Part shown: positions 15,272 to 28,843 of the stretch, one piece after another
Layout of the letters: every line of letters begins with the position of its first letter
Position numbering within the stretch: the first letter of the stretch is position 1
DNA from: Hymenobacter armeniacus
GTDB taxonomy: Bacteria; Bacteroidota; Bacteroidia; Cytophagales; Hymenobacteraceae
Length of the DNA stretch: 64,000 nucleotides
Assembly (NCBI RefSeq): GCF_014699055.1
Contig: NZ_JACXAC010000004.1
Location: 1 to 64,000 of the forward strand
Direction of reading: 5' to 3'
Translations under genes and position numbers: made by a program
Notes under the pieces: model-generated
Told to the model about the DNA's origin: nothing
Database searches by the model: none
Seen by the model: only the letters and a program-made list of their open reading frames with translations

Positions 15272-18043
15272 TTAAGAAACGGCGTCGGTCTTGACGGGGC
15301 GCCGGTACTCGCTCGGGGTCTGCTGCAATCGTTGCCGGAACAGGGTCGAGAAGTAGGAGGCCGAGTTGAAGCCAGTGGCGAAGGCGATTTCCGCAATCGT
15401 TTGGGATGAGTCGCGCAGCAAGACCTTGGCTTTGTTCAGGCGCACGTCGGTGATGTAATCGGTCACGTTGGTTTGCAGCAGGGCCTGCACCTTGCGGTAA
15501 AGCTGCACCCGCGACATGGCCAGCGCCTGCGCCAGCTGCTCCACGCTGAACTCCGGGTCGGCATAATTGGCCTCGATGATGGCCGTGAGCTCGTTCAGGA
15601 ATTGCTTTTCGCTGGTGTTCTCGCCCGCAAACAAAAACGACGAGCTGAAGCGCCGCTGCACCTTGGCCCGGTTCGCAAACAGCGTTTTCACCGTTTGCAC
15701 CAGGTAGTCGGTGCTGAAGGGCTTGGTCAGGTAAGCGTCGGCGCCGGCCTTGCTGCCCTCAATCTTGTCCTGAATCTGGCCCTTGGCCGTGAGCAGCACC
15801 ACCGGAATGTGGCTGGTGCGGAAGTCGGCCTTCACTTGCTGAGTGAGGACAAACCCACTGTTGCCGGGCAGCATCACGTCGCACACCATCAGGTCGGGCA
15901 CGGTTTCGAGCAGGGCGCGCCAGCCGTCCTCGGCGCTTTCGCAGGCCGTCACGGCAAACTCAGCGCCCAGCTTGTCCACCAAGTAGTTGCGCAGCTCGGC
16001 GTTGTCTTCGATGAGCAGGACGGTGATGCGGTCGGCGGCCGGCTCGGCGGCGGGGACGTTGGCCGGGGCGGGCAGGCGGGGCTCGTCCACGTAAGCGCGC
16101 TGGCGGGCCTGGTGCTGGGCCAGCTCGGTCAGGCGCTCGTCGGGGCCGAGGTGGGCGTCGCCCAAGGGCAGGCGGAGCGTGAAGGTGGTGCCCGCGCCCA
16201 CCGCCGACTGCACTGCCAGCTGTCCGTGGTGCAGGTGGGCAAACTCGCGCGACAGCGCCATGCCCAGGCCCGCGCCCAGGCTATACTTCTTCTGCCCGCT
16301 GTAGAAGAGGTCGAAGGCGCGCTCCTGTTCCTCGGGGCTCATGCCGGCGCCGCTGTCGGCTAGGGCAATGTGCACCTGGCCCTCGGCCACGCACAAGCTG
16401 CCGTGGATAAAGCCGCCGTCGGGCGTGTACTTGAAGGCGTTGGACAGCAGGTTGAACAGAATCTTGTCCAACTTGTGCTCGTCGAACCACAGCGGCAGCG
16501 CGGGCACGCTGGCCGTAAACTGCAGGTCGATGCGGTGGTGCTGGGCCTGCTGCCGGAAGTCCTCAAAGATTTCGCGCACGAAGGCCACCACGTCCTGCTC
16601 GGCGGCCTGCAGGGCCAGCTTGCCGGCGTCGAGCTTGCGCAAATCCAGCATCTGGTTCACGAGGCGCAGCAGGCGGTGAGCGTTTTTGCGCACCAGCCCC
16701 AGCCCGGCCCGGATGTCGCGCTGCGACATGGCCTTCTGGCTCAGCAGGTCTTCGGCCGGGGTCAGAATCAAGCTCAGCGGCGTTTTCAGCTCGTGCGAGA
16801 TGTAGGAATAGAAACGCAGCTTTTCCTCGGTGGCCTGGCGGGCTTTCTCGGTGGCTTCCTCCAGCTTGCTTTTCTGCTCAATAATCTGGCGGTTGCGCTG
16901 GCGCAGCTTCTTGTTCACGGCCAGCTTCTGGCGCATCAGGTAGTAGGCCCACACGCCCAGCGCCACGGCCACCGCCAGGCAAATAAGCGTGATGATGAGC
17001 GTGTTGCGCTGCGTGGCGTAGGTGTTATTCAGCAGGCCAATGCGGCTATTGAGCTGCTCGATATTGCGCTGCTGGTCGGTCAGCTTGTCGCTCTGGGCCT
17101 TGAGGGCCTGCACGTTGGAGCGGTCAATCTGGAAGGAGCTGAGCGCATACTCGCGCCGCACGGCCTTGCCCCCCAGAATGCGCGCCGCCACCCGAATGGC
17201 TTCCTCGCCGCCGGTGGGGTAGAGGAAGGTAGCCGTGAGCGTGCCATCAAGCACCATCTGCAGGCCGCCCCGCGGCCCCGGCAGCCCGTCGATGCCGGCA
17301 AACAGGCGCGGGCCGGGCAGGCCGTGCTGGCGGCACACTTCGCGCACGCCCTGCGCCATCACGTCGTTGTGGGCAAACACCAAATCAGCGGTTTGCAGGG
17401 CGGCCAGGTGGGCGGCGGCCACGGCTTTGGCGGTGTCCTTTTCCCATTGCCCGCGCAGCTGCTCCGTTATCTGCACCCCGGGAAATTTGGCCAGCGCCGC
17501 CACGAAGCCCTGGTGCCGCTCCTGCGCCGGCGAGGAGCTTTGCCGGCCCCATACTTCCACCACGCGGCCGCGCCCGCCGAGGGCCTTGGCCGCCCACTCG
17601 CCGGCCATGCGGCCAATCTCGGTGTTGTTGCCGCCGATGTAGGTGTTGTAGGAATCAGAAGTGATTTTGCGGTCGAGCACCACCACCGGCGTGCCCTGCC
17701 GAAACAGGCTGTCCACCGCCGCCGAAATCGGGGCCGACTCGTTGGGCGACACGATGAGCAGGTCGATGTGCTCGGCCTGCAGCTGCCGAATCTGCTCAAT
17801 CTGGCGCTGGGTGTCGTTGCCGGCGTCGCGGTACACCAGCTCCAGCTCCGGGTGCAGCGACAGCTCGCGCCGCATGCCGCTGAGCATGGTTTGGCGCCAC
17901 AAGTCGCCGCCTGTGCACTGCGAAAAGCCCACCCGGTAGGTTTTGCCGTGCTCCGGGGCCTGGCACCCGGCCAGCAGCACGCTCGCAACCAGGACCAGCA
18001 AGCTGGCCCGCCACACGGCAAAGCGGGAGAAAACCACGGACAT
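15272..18043 (-). CDS. Hybrid two-component sensor/regulator with periplasmic sugar-binding domain
   Basis: This 923-residue one-protein signalling system joins all parts of a two-component pathway. Domains in order: signal with lipobox-like LLAGC (Cys27), LacI/ribose-binding-type periplasmic domain (about 32-330), short coiled coil, membrane helix (349-368), histidine kinase with phospho-acceptor His417 (SHELKTPL), ATP-binding N and G boxes (NAFKYTPDGG; DSGAGMS; GAGLGMA), receiver with Asp722 (MVCDVMLPG) and a C-terminal AraC DNA-binding domain (about 815-915). The domain set matches the B. thetaiotaomicron regulator BT1754, which binds fructose directly. Together with the downstream symporter, fructokinase and GH32 genes, this predicts a fructose sensor that activates the fructan operon. 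ATG 18043 gives a normal signal sequence; ATG 18157 would not. Confidence 0.93.
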   Translation of the reverse strand: MSVVFSRFAVWRASLLVLVASVLLAGCQAPEHGKTYRVGFSQCTGGDLWRQTMLSGMRRELSLHPELELVYRDAGNDTQRQIEQIRQLQAEHIDLLIVSPNESAPISAAVDSLFRQGTPVVVLDRKITSDSYNTYIGGNNTEIGRMAGEWAAKALGGRGRVVEVWGRQSSSPAQERHQGFVAALAKFPGVQITEQLRGQWEKDTAKAVAAAHLAALQTADLVFAHNDVMAQGVREVCRQHGLPGPRLFAGIDGLPGPRGGLQMVLDGTLTATFLYPTGGEEAIRVAARILGGKAVRREYALSSFQIDRSNVQALKAQSDKLTDQQRNIEQLNSRIGLLNNTYATQRNTLIITLICLAVAVALGVWAYYLMRQKLAVNKKLRQRNRQIIEQKSKLEEATEKARQATEEKLRFYSYISHELKTPLSLILTPAEDLLSQKAMSQRDIRAGLGLVRKNAHRLLRLVNQMLDLRKLDAGKLALQAAEQDVVAFVREIFEDFRQQAQHHRIDLQFTASVPALPLWFDEHKLDKILFNLLSNAFKYTPDGGFIHGSLCVAEGQVHIALADSGAGMSPEEQERAFDLFYSGQKKYSLGAGLGMALSREFAHLHHGQLAVQSAVGAGTTFTLRLPLGDAHLGPDERLTELAQHQARQRAYVDEPRLPAPANVPAAEPAADRITVLLIEDNAELRNYLVDKLGAEFAVTACESAEDGWRALLETVPDLMVCDVMLPGNSGFVLTQQVKADFRTSHIPVVLLTAKGQIQDKIEGSKAGADAYLTKPFSTDYLVQTVKTLFANRAKVQRRFSSSFLFAGENTSEKQFLNELTAIIEANYADPEFSVEQLAQALAMSRVQLYRKVQALLQTNVTDYITDVRLNKAKVLLRDSSQTIAEIAFATGFNSASYFSTLFRQRLQQTPSEYRRPVKTDAVS

Positions 18044-18124
18044 GCAGCGAAACGGAAAAGGATTGAGCCGTTGAATTTCGTCAAAAACGACTACTTCACA
18101 GCGCCTTCGGAAAGGGCCATAACG

Positions 18125-18162
18125 CATTTGGGCCCCTGGCGCGTGCCAGGGGCCCAAATGTA
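18125..18162 (-). promoter_or_regulatory. Perfect palindrome with embedded -7 element upstream of the regulator
   Basis: Arms 18125-18140 and 18145-18160 (CATTTGGGCCCCTGGC and its complement) form a perfect 16-bp stem with a 4-base loop. On the minus strand TACATTTG (18162-18155) overlaps the first arm and matches TAnnTTTG. The site lies between the GH97 stop and the regulator start. It could be a terminator for GH97 (though no T-run follows), an operator over the regulator promoter, or both. Confidence 0.55.
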
Positions 18163-18193
18163 GGGGTTCGGCCAGATAAAGCGGCCCGCCGGT

Positions 18194-22734
<4,541 letters not shown>

Positions 22735-22751
22735 AGTTTGGATAAAGAGCT

Positions 22752-22859
22752 GTAGAGACGCAATATGTTGCGTCTCGTCGTTGAGCGATGACGCTTGGAT
22801 TACGCCCGAGAGGTGTGCTGGCGGCGCGGACGACGAGACGCAACATATTGCGTCTCTAC
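22752..22859. repeat. Nested palindrome between paoB-like and paoC-like genes
   Basis: Arms 22752-22780 and 22831-22859 are perfect 29-bp inverted copies. Each arm is itself a hairpin (GAGACGCAA and TTGCGTCTC around a 4-base loop). The 50-base interior shows no coding signal. The element has been inserted inside what should be one operon. Confidence 0.88.
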
Positions 22860-22860
22860 C

Positions 22861-23841
22861 TCAGGCAGCCGTTGCGTTTTTAAGGGCCTGCACCAGCGTG
22901 TTGGGCGCTAGGCGCAGCTTGTATTCGTTGTGCTTGAAGGCTTTTGCGCCCTGCATGGCCACAGTTGCAGCCTGCTTAAAGGTCTCTTCGGTAGCCGGCT
23001 TGCCCACCAGAAACTGCTCGGCGGCCGTGAGGCGCCAGGGCTTGTGCGCCACGCCGCCGAAGGCTAGTCGCGCCGCTTTGATGGTGCTGCCGTCCAGGTC
23101 CAGCGCCGCGGCCGCCGACACCAGCGCGAAGGCGTAGCTCGCCCGCTCGCGCACCTTGTGGTAGCTCACGTGCTTCGTAAACGGGTTATCGGGTACCTCC
23201 ACGGCCGTGATGAGCTCGCCGGGTTCCAGCGTGGTGTCTTTTTCGGGCGTGTCGCCGGGCAGGCGATGCAGGTCGGCGAAGGCAATGCGGCGGTCGCCGC
23301 GGGGGCCGCTCACCAGCACGGTGGCGTCGAGAGCCACCAGGGCCACGCTCATGTCGGACGGGTGCACGGCAATGCATTTGTCCGAAAAGCCGAAGATGGC
23401 GTGCATGCGGTTGATGCCTTCCAGCGCGCCGCAGCCGGTGCCGGGCTCGCGCTTGTTGCAGGGCATGGCCGTGTCGTAGAAGTAGGGGCAGCGGGTGCGT
23501 TGCAGCATGTTGCCGCCGGTGGTGGCCATGTTGCGCAGCTGGGCCGAGGCCCCGGCGTTGATGGCCTGCACCAGCAGCGGCTGGTGCTCGCGCACCTGCT
23601 TGTCGTCGGCCACGGCCGAGTTCAGGGCCAGCGCGCCGATGCGCAGCTTGCCCGGGTCGTGGTCAATTCGGGTGAGGGGCAGGCGGTTGATGTCGACCAG
23701 CTTTTGCGGGGCCATCACGCCGCGCTTCATCAGGTCGACGAGGTTGGTGCCGCCGGCAATGAAGGTGGCATTGGCGTCTTTGGCCACGGCCTCAATGGCG
23801 GCCTGCTGCTTGCTGGGGCGGACGTACTGGAACTGGTTCAT
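22861..23841 (-). CDS. paoB: Aldehyde oxidoreductase, FAD-binding subunit with extra cysteines (PaoB-like)
   Basis: This 326-residue medium subunit carries the FAD loop FIAGGTNLVDLMK (27-39) and the segment TTGGNMLQRTRCPYF, with Cys118, Cys128 and Cys137 in CPYF/PCNKR/GCGA. That cysteine cluster marks the subgroup, including E. coli PaoB and 4-hydroxybenzoyl-CoA reductase, that holds a [4Fe-4S] centre in an insertion. It passes electrons from the molybdenum subunit through the iron-sulfur centres to FAD. ATG 23841 overlaps the stop of the small subunit gene by four bases (ATGA), which supports translational coupling and this start. Confidence 0.9.
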   Translation of the reverse strand: MNQFQYVRPSKQQAAIEAVAKDANATFIAGGTNLVDLMKRGVMAPQKLVDINRLPLTRIDHDPGKLRIGALALNSAVADDKQVREHQPLLVQAINAGASAQLRNMATTGGNMLQRTRCPYFYDTAMPCNKREPGTGCGALEGINRMHAIFGFSDKCIAVHPSDMSVALVALDATVLVSGPRGDRRIAFADLHRLPGDTPEKDTTLEPGELITAVEVPDNPFTKHVSYHKVRERASYAFALVSAAAALDLDGSTIKAARLAFGGVAHKPWRLTAAEQFLVGKPATEETFKQAATVAMQGAKAFKHNEYKLRLAPNTLVQALKNATAA

Positions 23842-24464
23842 ACTTTTTGCCCTCCGTTTTTCACTTCCTGAATGGCCGCCACGATGTTGGTGTAAGCCCC
23901 GCAGCGGCAGATGTTGCCGCTCATGTACTCCCGGATTTCGGCCTCCGAGTCGGCGTGGCCTTCGCGCACGCAGGCCACGGCGCTCATTATCTGGCCGGGC
24001 GTGCAGTAGCCGCACTGAAAGCCGTCGTGCTTCACAAACGCGGCCTGCATGGGGTGCAGCTTGTCGCCGTCGGCCAGGCCTTCGATGGTCGTGATTTTCT
24101 TGCCGTCGTGCATCACCGCGAAGCTCAGGCAGCTGTTCACGCGCTGGCCGTCGACGTGCACGGTGCAGGCGCCGCACTGGCCGTAGTCGCAGCCTTTTTT
24201 GGTGCCCGTCAGGTTGAGCTGTTCGCGCAGCAGGTCGAGCAGCGTGGTGCGGGGCTCCACGTCGAGCTTGTATTTCTTGCCGTTGATTTCCAGCTTCAGC
24301 GGCACCTTTTCGATGGCCGCGGCCACCCGTTCGTCCAGCTCGGCCGTGGCAGCCTGCACCACGGGCGCTGGCACCAGGGCCACGGCCGTGAGCAGCGACG
24401 ACTGTTTCAGGAAGTTGCGGCGCGCCTCGTCGTGGCTGGGCGGCAGGTCAGGTTCGTTATTCAT
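23838..24464 (-). CDS. paoA: Aldehyde oxidoreductase, Tat-exported [2Fe-2S] subunit (PaoA-like)
   Basis: This 208-residue small subunit starts with a twin-arginine signal (Arg15-Arg16-Asn-Phe-Leu-Lys, hydrophobic to about residue 38), so the complex should fold in the cytoplasm and work in the periplasm. Cys92, 97, 100 and 112 form the plant-ferredoxin-type cluster site, and Cys151, 154, 186 and 188 (CGYC; CRC) bind the second [2Fe-2S] cluster near the molybdenum site. ATG 24464 is chosen because it gives a normal Tat leader; upstream in-frame sequence looks non-coding. It is the first gene of the paoABC-like operon and is divergent from the SusR-like gene. Confidence 0.92.
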   Translation of the reverse strand: MNNEPDLPPSHDEARRNFLKQSSLLTAVALVPAPVVQAATAELDERVAAAIEKVPLKLEINGKKYKLDVEPRTTLLDLLREQLNLTGTKKGCDYGQCGACTVHVDGQRVNSCLSFAVMHDGKKITTIEGLADGDKLHPMQAAFVKHDGFQCGYCTPGQIMSAVACVREGHADSEAEIREYMSGNICRCGAYTNIVAAIQEVKNGGQKV

Positions 24465-24771
24465 AGAAAAAGCAGAAATACAGTTCGATAGAAAAACCGG
24501 CCCCACCGGCCCGGGCTTTGTGCATACGAGTGGGCGGGGCGGCCGTTGGGCCGAAAACCCCGAAAGCACCCAGCGGTGGCCTCATGCATGAATACACGCC
24601 GCTGCTCAACGCCGAACCCTGCAACCAGGCGCGCCCGGCCGGAGGGGAGGCCCGGCCTTCACAACTGCGTTTAAGCTACAAATTGTTTTTGAAAAAAGCT
24701 GAACGCGCCGCGTGCCACCCAATAGGTGCTATTTTTGACACTTGCCCTTATTATGGTCTCTGTCCTCGCCG
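24465..24771. other. Divergent intergenic region
   Basis: These 307 bases separate the paoA-like gene (minus) from the SusR-like regulator (plus). The only clear signal is the -7 element for the regulator at 24730. No exact TAnnTTTG was found for the paoA-like gene. The middle is GC-rich with no credible open frame. Confidence 0.5.
24730..24737 (+). promoter_or_regulatory. Predicted -7 element of the SusR-like gene
   Basis: TATTTTTG matches TAnnTTTG exactly, 34 bases before the GTG chosen as start of the regulator gene. No TTG lies at the optimal -33 distance. Confidence 0.5.
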
Positions 24772-26400
24772 GTGAAGCTTCTATTCTTTCTTTGGGGGGT
24801 GCTGGGGGTTGTGCCGATGACGGCCTGGGCCCAGGCCAGCCCCAACGACAGCCTGCTGACGGAGCTGCACCGCGCCCTGGCCCAGAAAAATACCTACGAC
24901 GGCCAGCGCCTGAACCGCATTGCGGTGCTCACCGCCGATTTTGCCTCGGCTGAGGTGAGCGACAACACCCGGTTCGACCTGGCCCTGCGCATCTACGACG
25001 AATACAAAGCCTTCAAATACGACTCGGCTTTTGTGTATTGCCAGAAAATGCGGCGGCTGGCCAACCGCCTTCACGACCCCGAAAAAATTGAGGTGGCGCA
25101 GCTCAAGCTGGCCTTCGTGCTGCTGTCGTCGGGCTTGTTCAAGGAGACGTTCGAAACGCTGGACAGCATCGACGCGCGCCGCCTGACGCGCCCTGACCGG
25201 CAAAGCCTTTATTTTCTGAAAGCGCGGGCCTACAGTGATTTGGGCAATTTCAACCAGGACCAATCCTACCGCCCGGCCTACTACGCCAAAGCCCTGGCCT
25301 ACGCCGACACCGCCCTGCAGCTCTGCCGCCCGGGCTCCTACGAGTGCCTGGAAGTGCAAGAGTTTCGGGCCCAGAAAAACAACGACCTCGCAGCCGCGGC
25401 AGCCGCGTATGCCGAGATTCGGCGGCTGCCGCGCCTCACGCAGCACCAACTGGCCGTGAGCGCCAGCACCACGGCCTACCTCTACGAGCAGGCCGGGCAG
25501 CCCGAAAAAGCCTTCGAGTTGCTGCTCGTATCGGCCATTGCCGACGTGAAATCGGCCACCAAGGAAACCACGGCCATCTTCAAGCTCTCGGACTATTGCT
25601 ACCGCACCGGCGACCTCAAAAACGCCTACGCTTTCATCCGCGAAGCCCGCGAAAACGCCACGTTCTACAAGGCCCGGCAGCGGCAGCTTGAAATCAGCCA
25701 CGTCTCGTCCGTCATCGAAGGGCAGAAAATCAACATCATCGAAAGCCAGCGCAAGTCGCTGAAAACATACGCCATCATCATGACGGTGCTGGCCGGGGTG
25801 GTCATTGCCTTCGCGGTGGTGAGTGCGCTGGCCCTGCGCCGGCTGCGCAAAGCCGACCAACTCGTCTTCGCCGCCAACCGCGAGCTGCGGGCGCGCAACG
25901 ACGAGCTGCACCAGCTCAACAGCGGCCTCAACGAAGCCAACCAGATTAAGGAGGAGTACATCGGCTACTACTTCCACAACAACTCGCAGTACATCGACAA
26001 GCTCGAAACCCTCAAAAAGCGCGTGGAAGCCCTGCTGAGCAGCAAGCAGTACGCCGGCCTGCAAAAGCTGGTCGACGGCGTGAACATCAAAACCGAGCGC
26101 AACGAGCTGCTGAAGGGCTTCGACACAGTGTTCCTGCGGCTGTTTCCCAATTTCATTGCCCAGTTCAACTCGCTTTTCCGGGAAGAAGACCGCCTGACGC
26201 TGGCCGACGACCAGTTGCTGACGGCCGAGTTGCGCATCTTCGCCCTCATCCGCCTGGGCATTGCCGACAGCGAGCAAATCAGCCGCATGCTGGGCTATTC
26301 CATCAACACGATTTACACTTATAAGACGCGGGTGAAAAACCGCTCGCTGGTGCCGAACGAGGAGTTTGAGGCGCGCATCCAGGCCATTGAGGCGGTGTAG
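24772..26400 (+). CDS. SusR-like membrane-bound regulator (TPR sensor, LuxR-type HTH)
   Basis: This 542-residue protein has the arrangement of SusR, the maltose-responsive activator of the starch system in Bacteroides. A signal peptide (1-21) leads to a periplasmic helical, TPR-like sensor (about 25-325), a membrane helix (333-355), a cytoplasmic coiled coil ([21 protein letters not shown]) and a C-terminal DNA-binding domain in which [36 protein letters not shown] is a LuxR-like helix-turn-helix. The adjacent GH97 and GH13 genes support an alpha-glucan role. The start is taken as GTG 24772, which begins a proper signal peptide; a TTG at 24742 would give 552 residues. The membrane-bound one-component design means transcription would be controlled from the membrane. 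Confidence 0.82.
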   Translation: MKLLFFLWGVLGVVPMTAWAQASPNDSLLTELHRALAQKNTYDGQRLNRIAVLTADFASAEVSDNTRFDLALRIYDEYKAFKYDSAFVYCQKMRRLANRLHDPEKIEVAQLKLAFVLLSSGLFKETFETLDSIDARRLTRPDRQSLYFLKARAYSDLGNFNQDQSYRPAYYAKALAYADTALQLCRPGSYECLEVQEFRAQKNNDLAAAAAAYAEIRRLPRLTQHQLAVSASTTAYLYEQAGQPEKAFELLLVSAIADVKSATKETTAIFKLSDYCYRTGDLKNAYAFIREARENATFYKARQRQLEISHVSSVIEGQKINIIESQRKSLKTYAIIMTVLAGVVIAFAVVSALALRRLRKADQLVFAANRELRARNDELHQLNSGLNEANQIKEEYIGYYFHNNSQYIDKLETLKKRVEALLSSKQYAGLQKLVDGVNIKTERNELLKGFDTVFLRLFPNFIAQFNSLFREEDRLTLADDQLLTAELRIFALIRLGIADSEQISRMLGYSINTIYTYKTRVKNRSLVPNEEFEARIQAIEAV

Positions 26401-26603
26401 CGAAACGGCCGGGGCAGCCGGCTACGCTGGCCGATAAGCAGGTCTTTAGGAGCTGCTGATGCAGGCGAACGAGGCTATATCGGGGCAATATTTTGGGGGA
26501 TGGTTTTGGGTGTAGCGCATTGATTTTCAAAGTGAATTTGTCTTGACGGGTTGATATTTTCTATATCCGTCTTTGATTAGGTACGGGCGGGAGGGGGAGG
26601 CGC

Positions 26604-26611
26604 TAGCTTTG
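26604..26611 (+). promoter_or_regulatory. Predicted -7 element of the second GH97 gene
   Basis: TAGCTTTG matches TAnnTTTG and lies 65 bases before the GH97 start. There is no -33 TTG at 17-23 bases, which suggests activator dependence, for instance on the SusR-like protein. The region 26401-26603 upstream holds no gene. Confidence 0.45.
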
Positions 26612-26675
26612 TTACCTTCCCACTCCAACCGATGGCGGCCAGGCCCGCCGGCCCTGGTGCTTCGGCACTTGACTT

Positions 26676-28796
26676 ATGAGAAAATTGCTGCTGGCCCTGG
26701 GCCTGCTGACGGCGGCGCGTGGTGCCCACGCCCAGGCCGCCGCCCCGCTCACCGCCCGCCTCGACCAGGTGAGCCTGACCGTGGCGCTGGGCGCCGACGG
26801 CCGCCCCACCTACGCCGTTTCTTACGGCACGAAATCCGTCATCAAGCCTTCGCGGCTGGGCCTGTCTTTTGCCGATGGCAAGGGCTTCGAAGGGCCGCTG
26901 GAGCTGGCCGGCAGCGACACCAAAGACGTGGACGAAACCTGGACGCCGGTGTGGGGCGAGGTGAAGACCATTCGCAACCACTACCGGCAGCTCACGGTGC
27001 ACCTGCGCCAGCCGGCCGCCCCCGGCCGCTTGCTCGACGTGGTGTTTCGGGTGTTTGCCGATGGGGTGGGCTTTCGCTACGAGTTTCCGGCGCAGCCCAA
27101 CCTGGGCTACTTCACGGTGCAGGACGAGCACACTGAGTTCAACCTGCCGGCCAACCACAAGGCCTTCTGGATTCCGGGCGACTACGACTCGAACGAGTAC
27201 GCCTACACCACCAGCCGGCTGAGCGAGGTGAACACCACGCCCATTGAAGCCATTCAGCAGAAAGCCGACCCCAAGCGGGTGCAGACGCCGCTGATGCTGA
27301 AGTCGGACAACGGGCTGTACGTCAACATCCACGAGGCCGCGCTGGTGAACTACCCGGCCATGTTCTTGAACGTGGACACGCAGACCTTCGGCCTGCGCAG
27401 CCAGCTCGTGCCCGATGCCACCGGCACCGGCGCCAAGGCCTACCTGCAGGCGCCGGAGCACACGCCCTGGCGCACCGTGGTGGTGGCCGACAACGCCCCG
27501 GCCATTCTCTCGTCCAAGCTCATCCTGAACCTGAACGAGCCCAGCAAAGTGGCCGAAACCGGCTGGATTCAGCCGCAGAAATTTGTGGGCGTGTGGTGGG
27601 AGATGCACGTGAACCGCGCCAGCTGGAACTACGCCGACGTGTCGAACATCAAGCTGGATAATACCGACTGGAATGCCCTGAAGCCCAACGGCCACCACGG
27701 CGCCACCACGGCCCACGTGAAGGAGTACATCGACTTCGCGGCCCGGCACCACATCCCCGGCGTGCTGGTGGAAGGCTGGAACGTGGGCTGGGAAGACTGG
27801 GCCAATAACTGGAAGGAAAACGTGTTCGATTTCGTGACGCCATACCCCGATTTCAACGTGGACGAGCTGCAGCGCTACGCCGCCGGCAAGGGCGTGAAGC
27901 TCATCATGCACCACGAAACCAGCAGCTCGGTCACCAACTACGAGCGCCGGCAGGACGCCGCCTACCGCTTCATGAAGCAGCACGGCTACGACGCCGTGAA
28001 AACCGGCTACGTGGGCCGCATCATCCCGCGCGGCGAGCACCACGACGGCCAGTGGATGGTGAACCACTACGTGCGCACCGCCCAGCTCACGGCCGATAAC
28101 AAAATAATGGTGGACATGCACGAGGCCGTGCGCCCCACCGGCCTGCACCGCACCTACCCCAACTGGCTGGCCAACGAAGCCGCCCGTGGCAACGAGTTCA
28201 ACGCCTGGAGCAGCGGCAACCCGCCCGAGCACGAAACCATCCTGCCCTTCACCCGCCTCATGGGCGGGCCAATGGACTACACCCCCGGCATTTTCCAAAT
28301 CAAGCTCGACGACTGGAACCCGGAGCGGAATAAGGGCAAGCAGGTGCACACCACCCTGGCCAAGCAGCTGGCCCTGTACGTGACCATGTACTCGCCCCTG
28401 CAAATGGCCGCCGACCTGCCCGAGGCCTACGAAAAGCACCTCGATGCCTTCCAGTTCATCGAAGACGTGCCCGTGGATTGGGACGACACCCGCGTGCTGG
28501 CCGCTGAGCCCGGCGACTACCTCACCACCTTGCGCCGCGCCAAAGGCAAGGACGAGTGGTACCTGGGCGCCATCACCGACGAAAACGCCCGCAAGCAGCG
28601 CCTCAAGCTCGATTTCCTCACGCCGGGCCAGCGCTACGAGGCCACCATCTACGCCGACGGCCCGGGCGCCGACTGGCAGAAGAACCCCATGGCTTACCGC
28701 ATCAGCAAGCAAGTGGTGACCAGCAAATCGTCGCTGACGCTGCAGCTGGCGCCGGGCGGCGGGGCGGCCGTCAGCTTCAAGCCGGTGAAGCGATAG
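26676..28796 (+). CDS. GH97 alpha-glucosidase (SusB-like), second copy
   Basis: This 706-residue secreted GH97 enzyme has a signal peptide ending AHAQ (residue 20), the N-terminal sandwich, the barrel motifs AVKTGYVGR and [20 protein letters not shown] and the [11 protein letters not shown] segment. As in the paralog at 18194, KTGY lacks the nucleophile Asp of retaining members, so an inverting alpha-glucosidase acting on maltodextrins is likely. It is 47 bases upstream of the amylase lipoprotein gene and probably in one operon with it. The two GH97 proteins align along their length but differ widely, so they are not a recent duplication. Confidence 0.92.
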   Translation: MRKLLLALGLLTAARGAHAQAAAPLTARLDQVSLTVALGADGRPTYAVSYGTKSVIKPSRLGLSFADGKGFEGPLELAGSDTKDVDETWTPVWGEVKTIRNHYRQLTVHLRQPAAPGRLLDVVFRVFADGVGFRYEFPAQPNLGYFTVQDEHTEFNLPANHKAFWIPGDYDSNEYAYTTSRLSEVNTTPIEAIQQKADPKRVQTPLMLKSDNGLYVNIHEAALVNYPAMFLNVDTQTFGLRSQLVPDATGTGAKAYLQAPEHTPWRTVVVADNAPAILSSKLILNLNEPSKVAETGWIQPQKFVGVWWEMHVNRASWNYADVSNIKLDNTDWNALKPNGHHGATTAHVKEYIDFAARHHIPGVLVEGWNVGWEDWANNWKENVFDFVTPYPDFNVDELQRYAAGKGVKLIMHHETSSSVTNYERRQDAAYRFMKQHGYDAVKTGYVGRIIPRGEHHDGQWMVNHYVRTAQLTADNKIMVDMHEAVRPTGLHRTYPNWLANEAARGNEFNAWSSGNPPEHETILPFTRLMGGPMDYTPGIFQIKLDDWNPERNKGKQVHTTLAKQLALYVTMYSPLQMAADLPEAYEKHLDAFQFIEDVPVDWDDTRVLAAEPGDYLTTLRRAKGKDEWYLGAITDENARKQRLKLDFLTPGQRYEATIYADGPGADWQKNPMAYRISKQVVTSKSSLTLQLAPGGGAAVSFKPVKR

Positions 28797-28843
28797 CGGC
28801 CTGGCGTATTCGCGTAACTCATTTTATCATAGACTTTCTCGAC

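Noticed and set aside
22735..22860. Insertion sequence or attachment site in the aldehyde oxidoreductase operon
   Set aside because: The gap has a palindrome but no transposase, no target duplication that I can see, and both flanking genes are complete.
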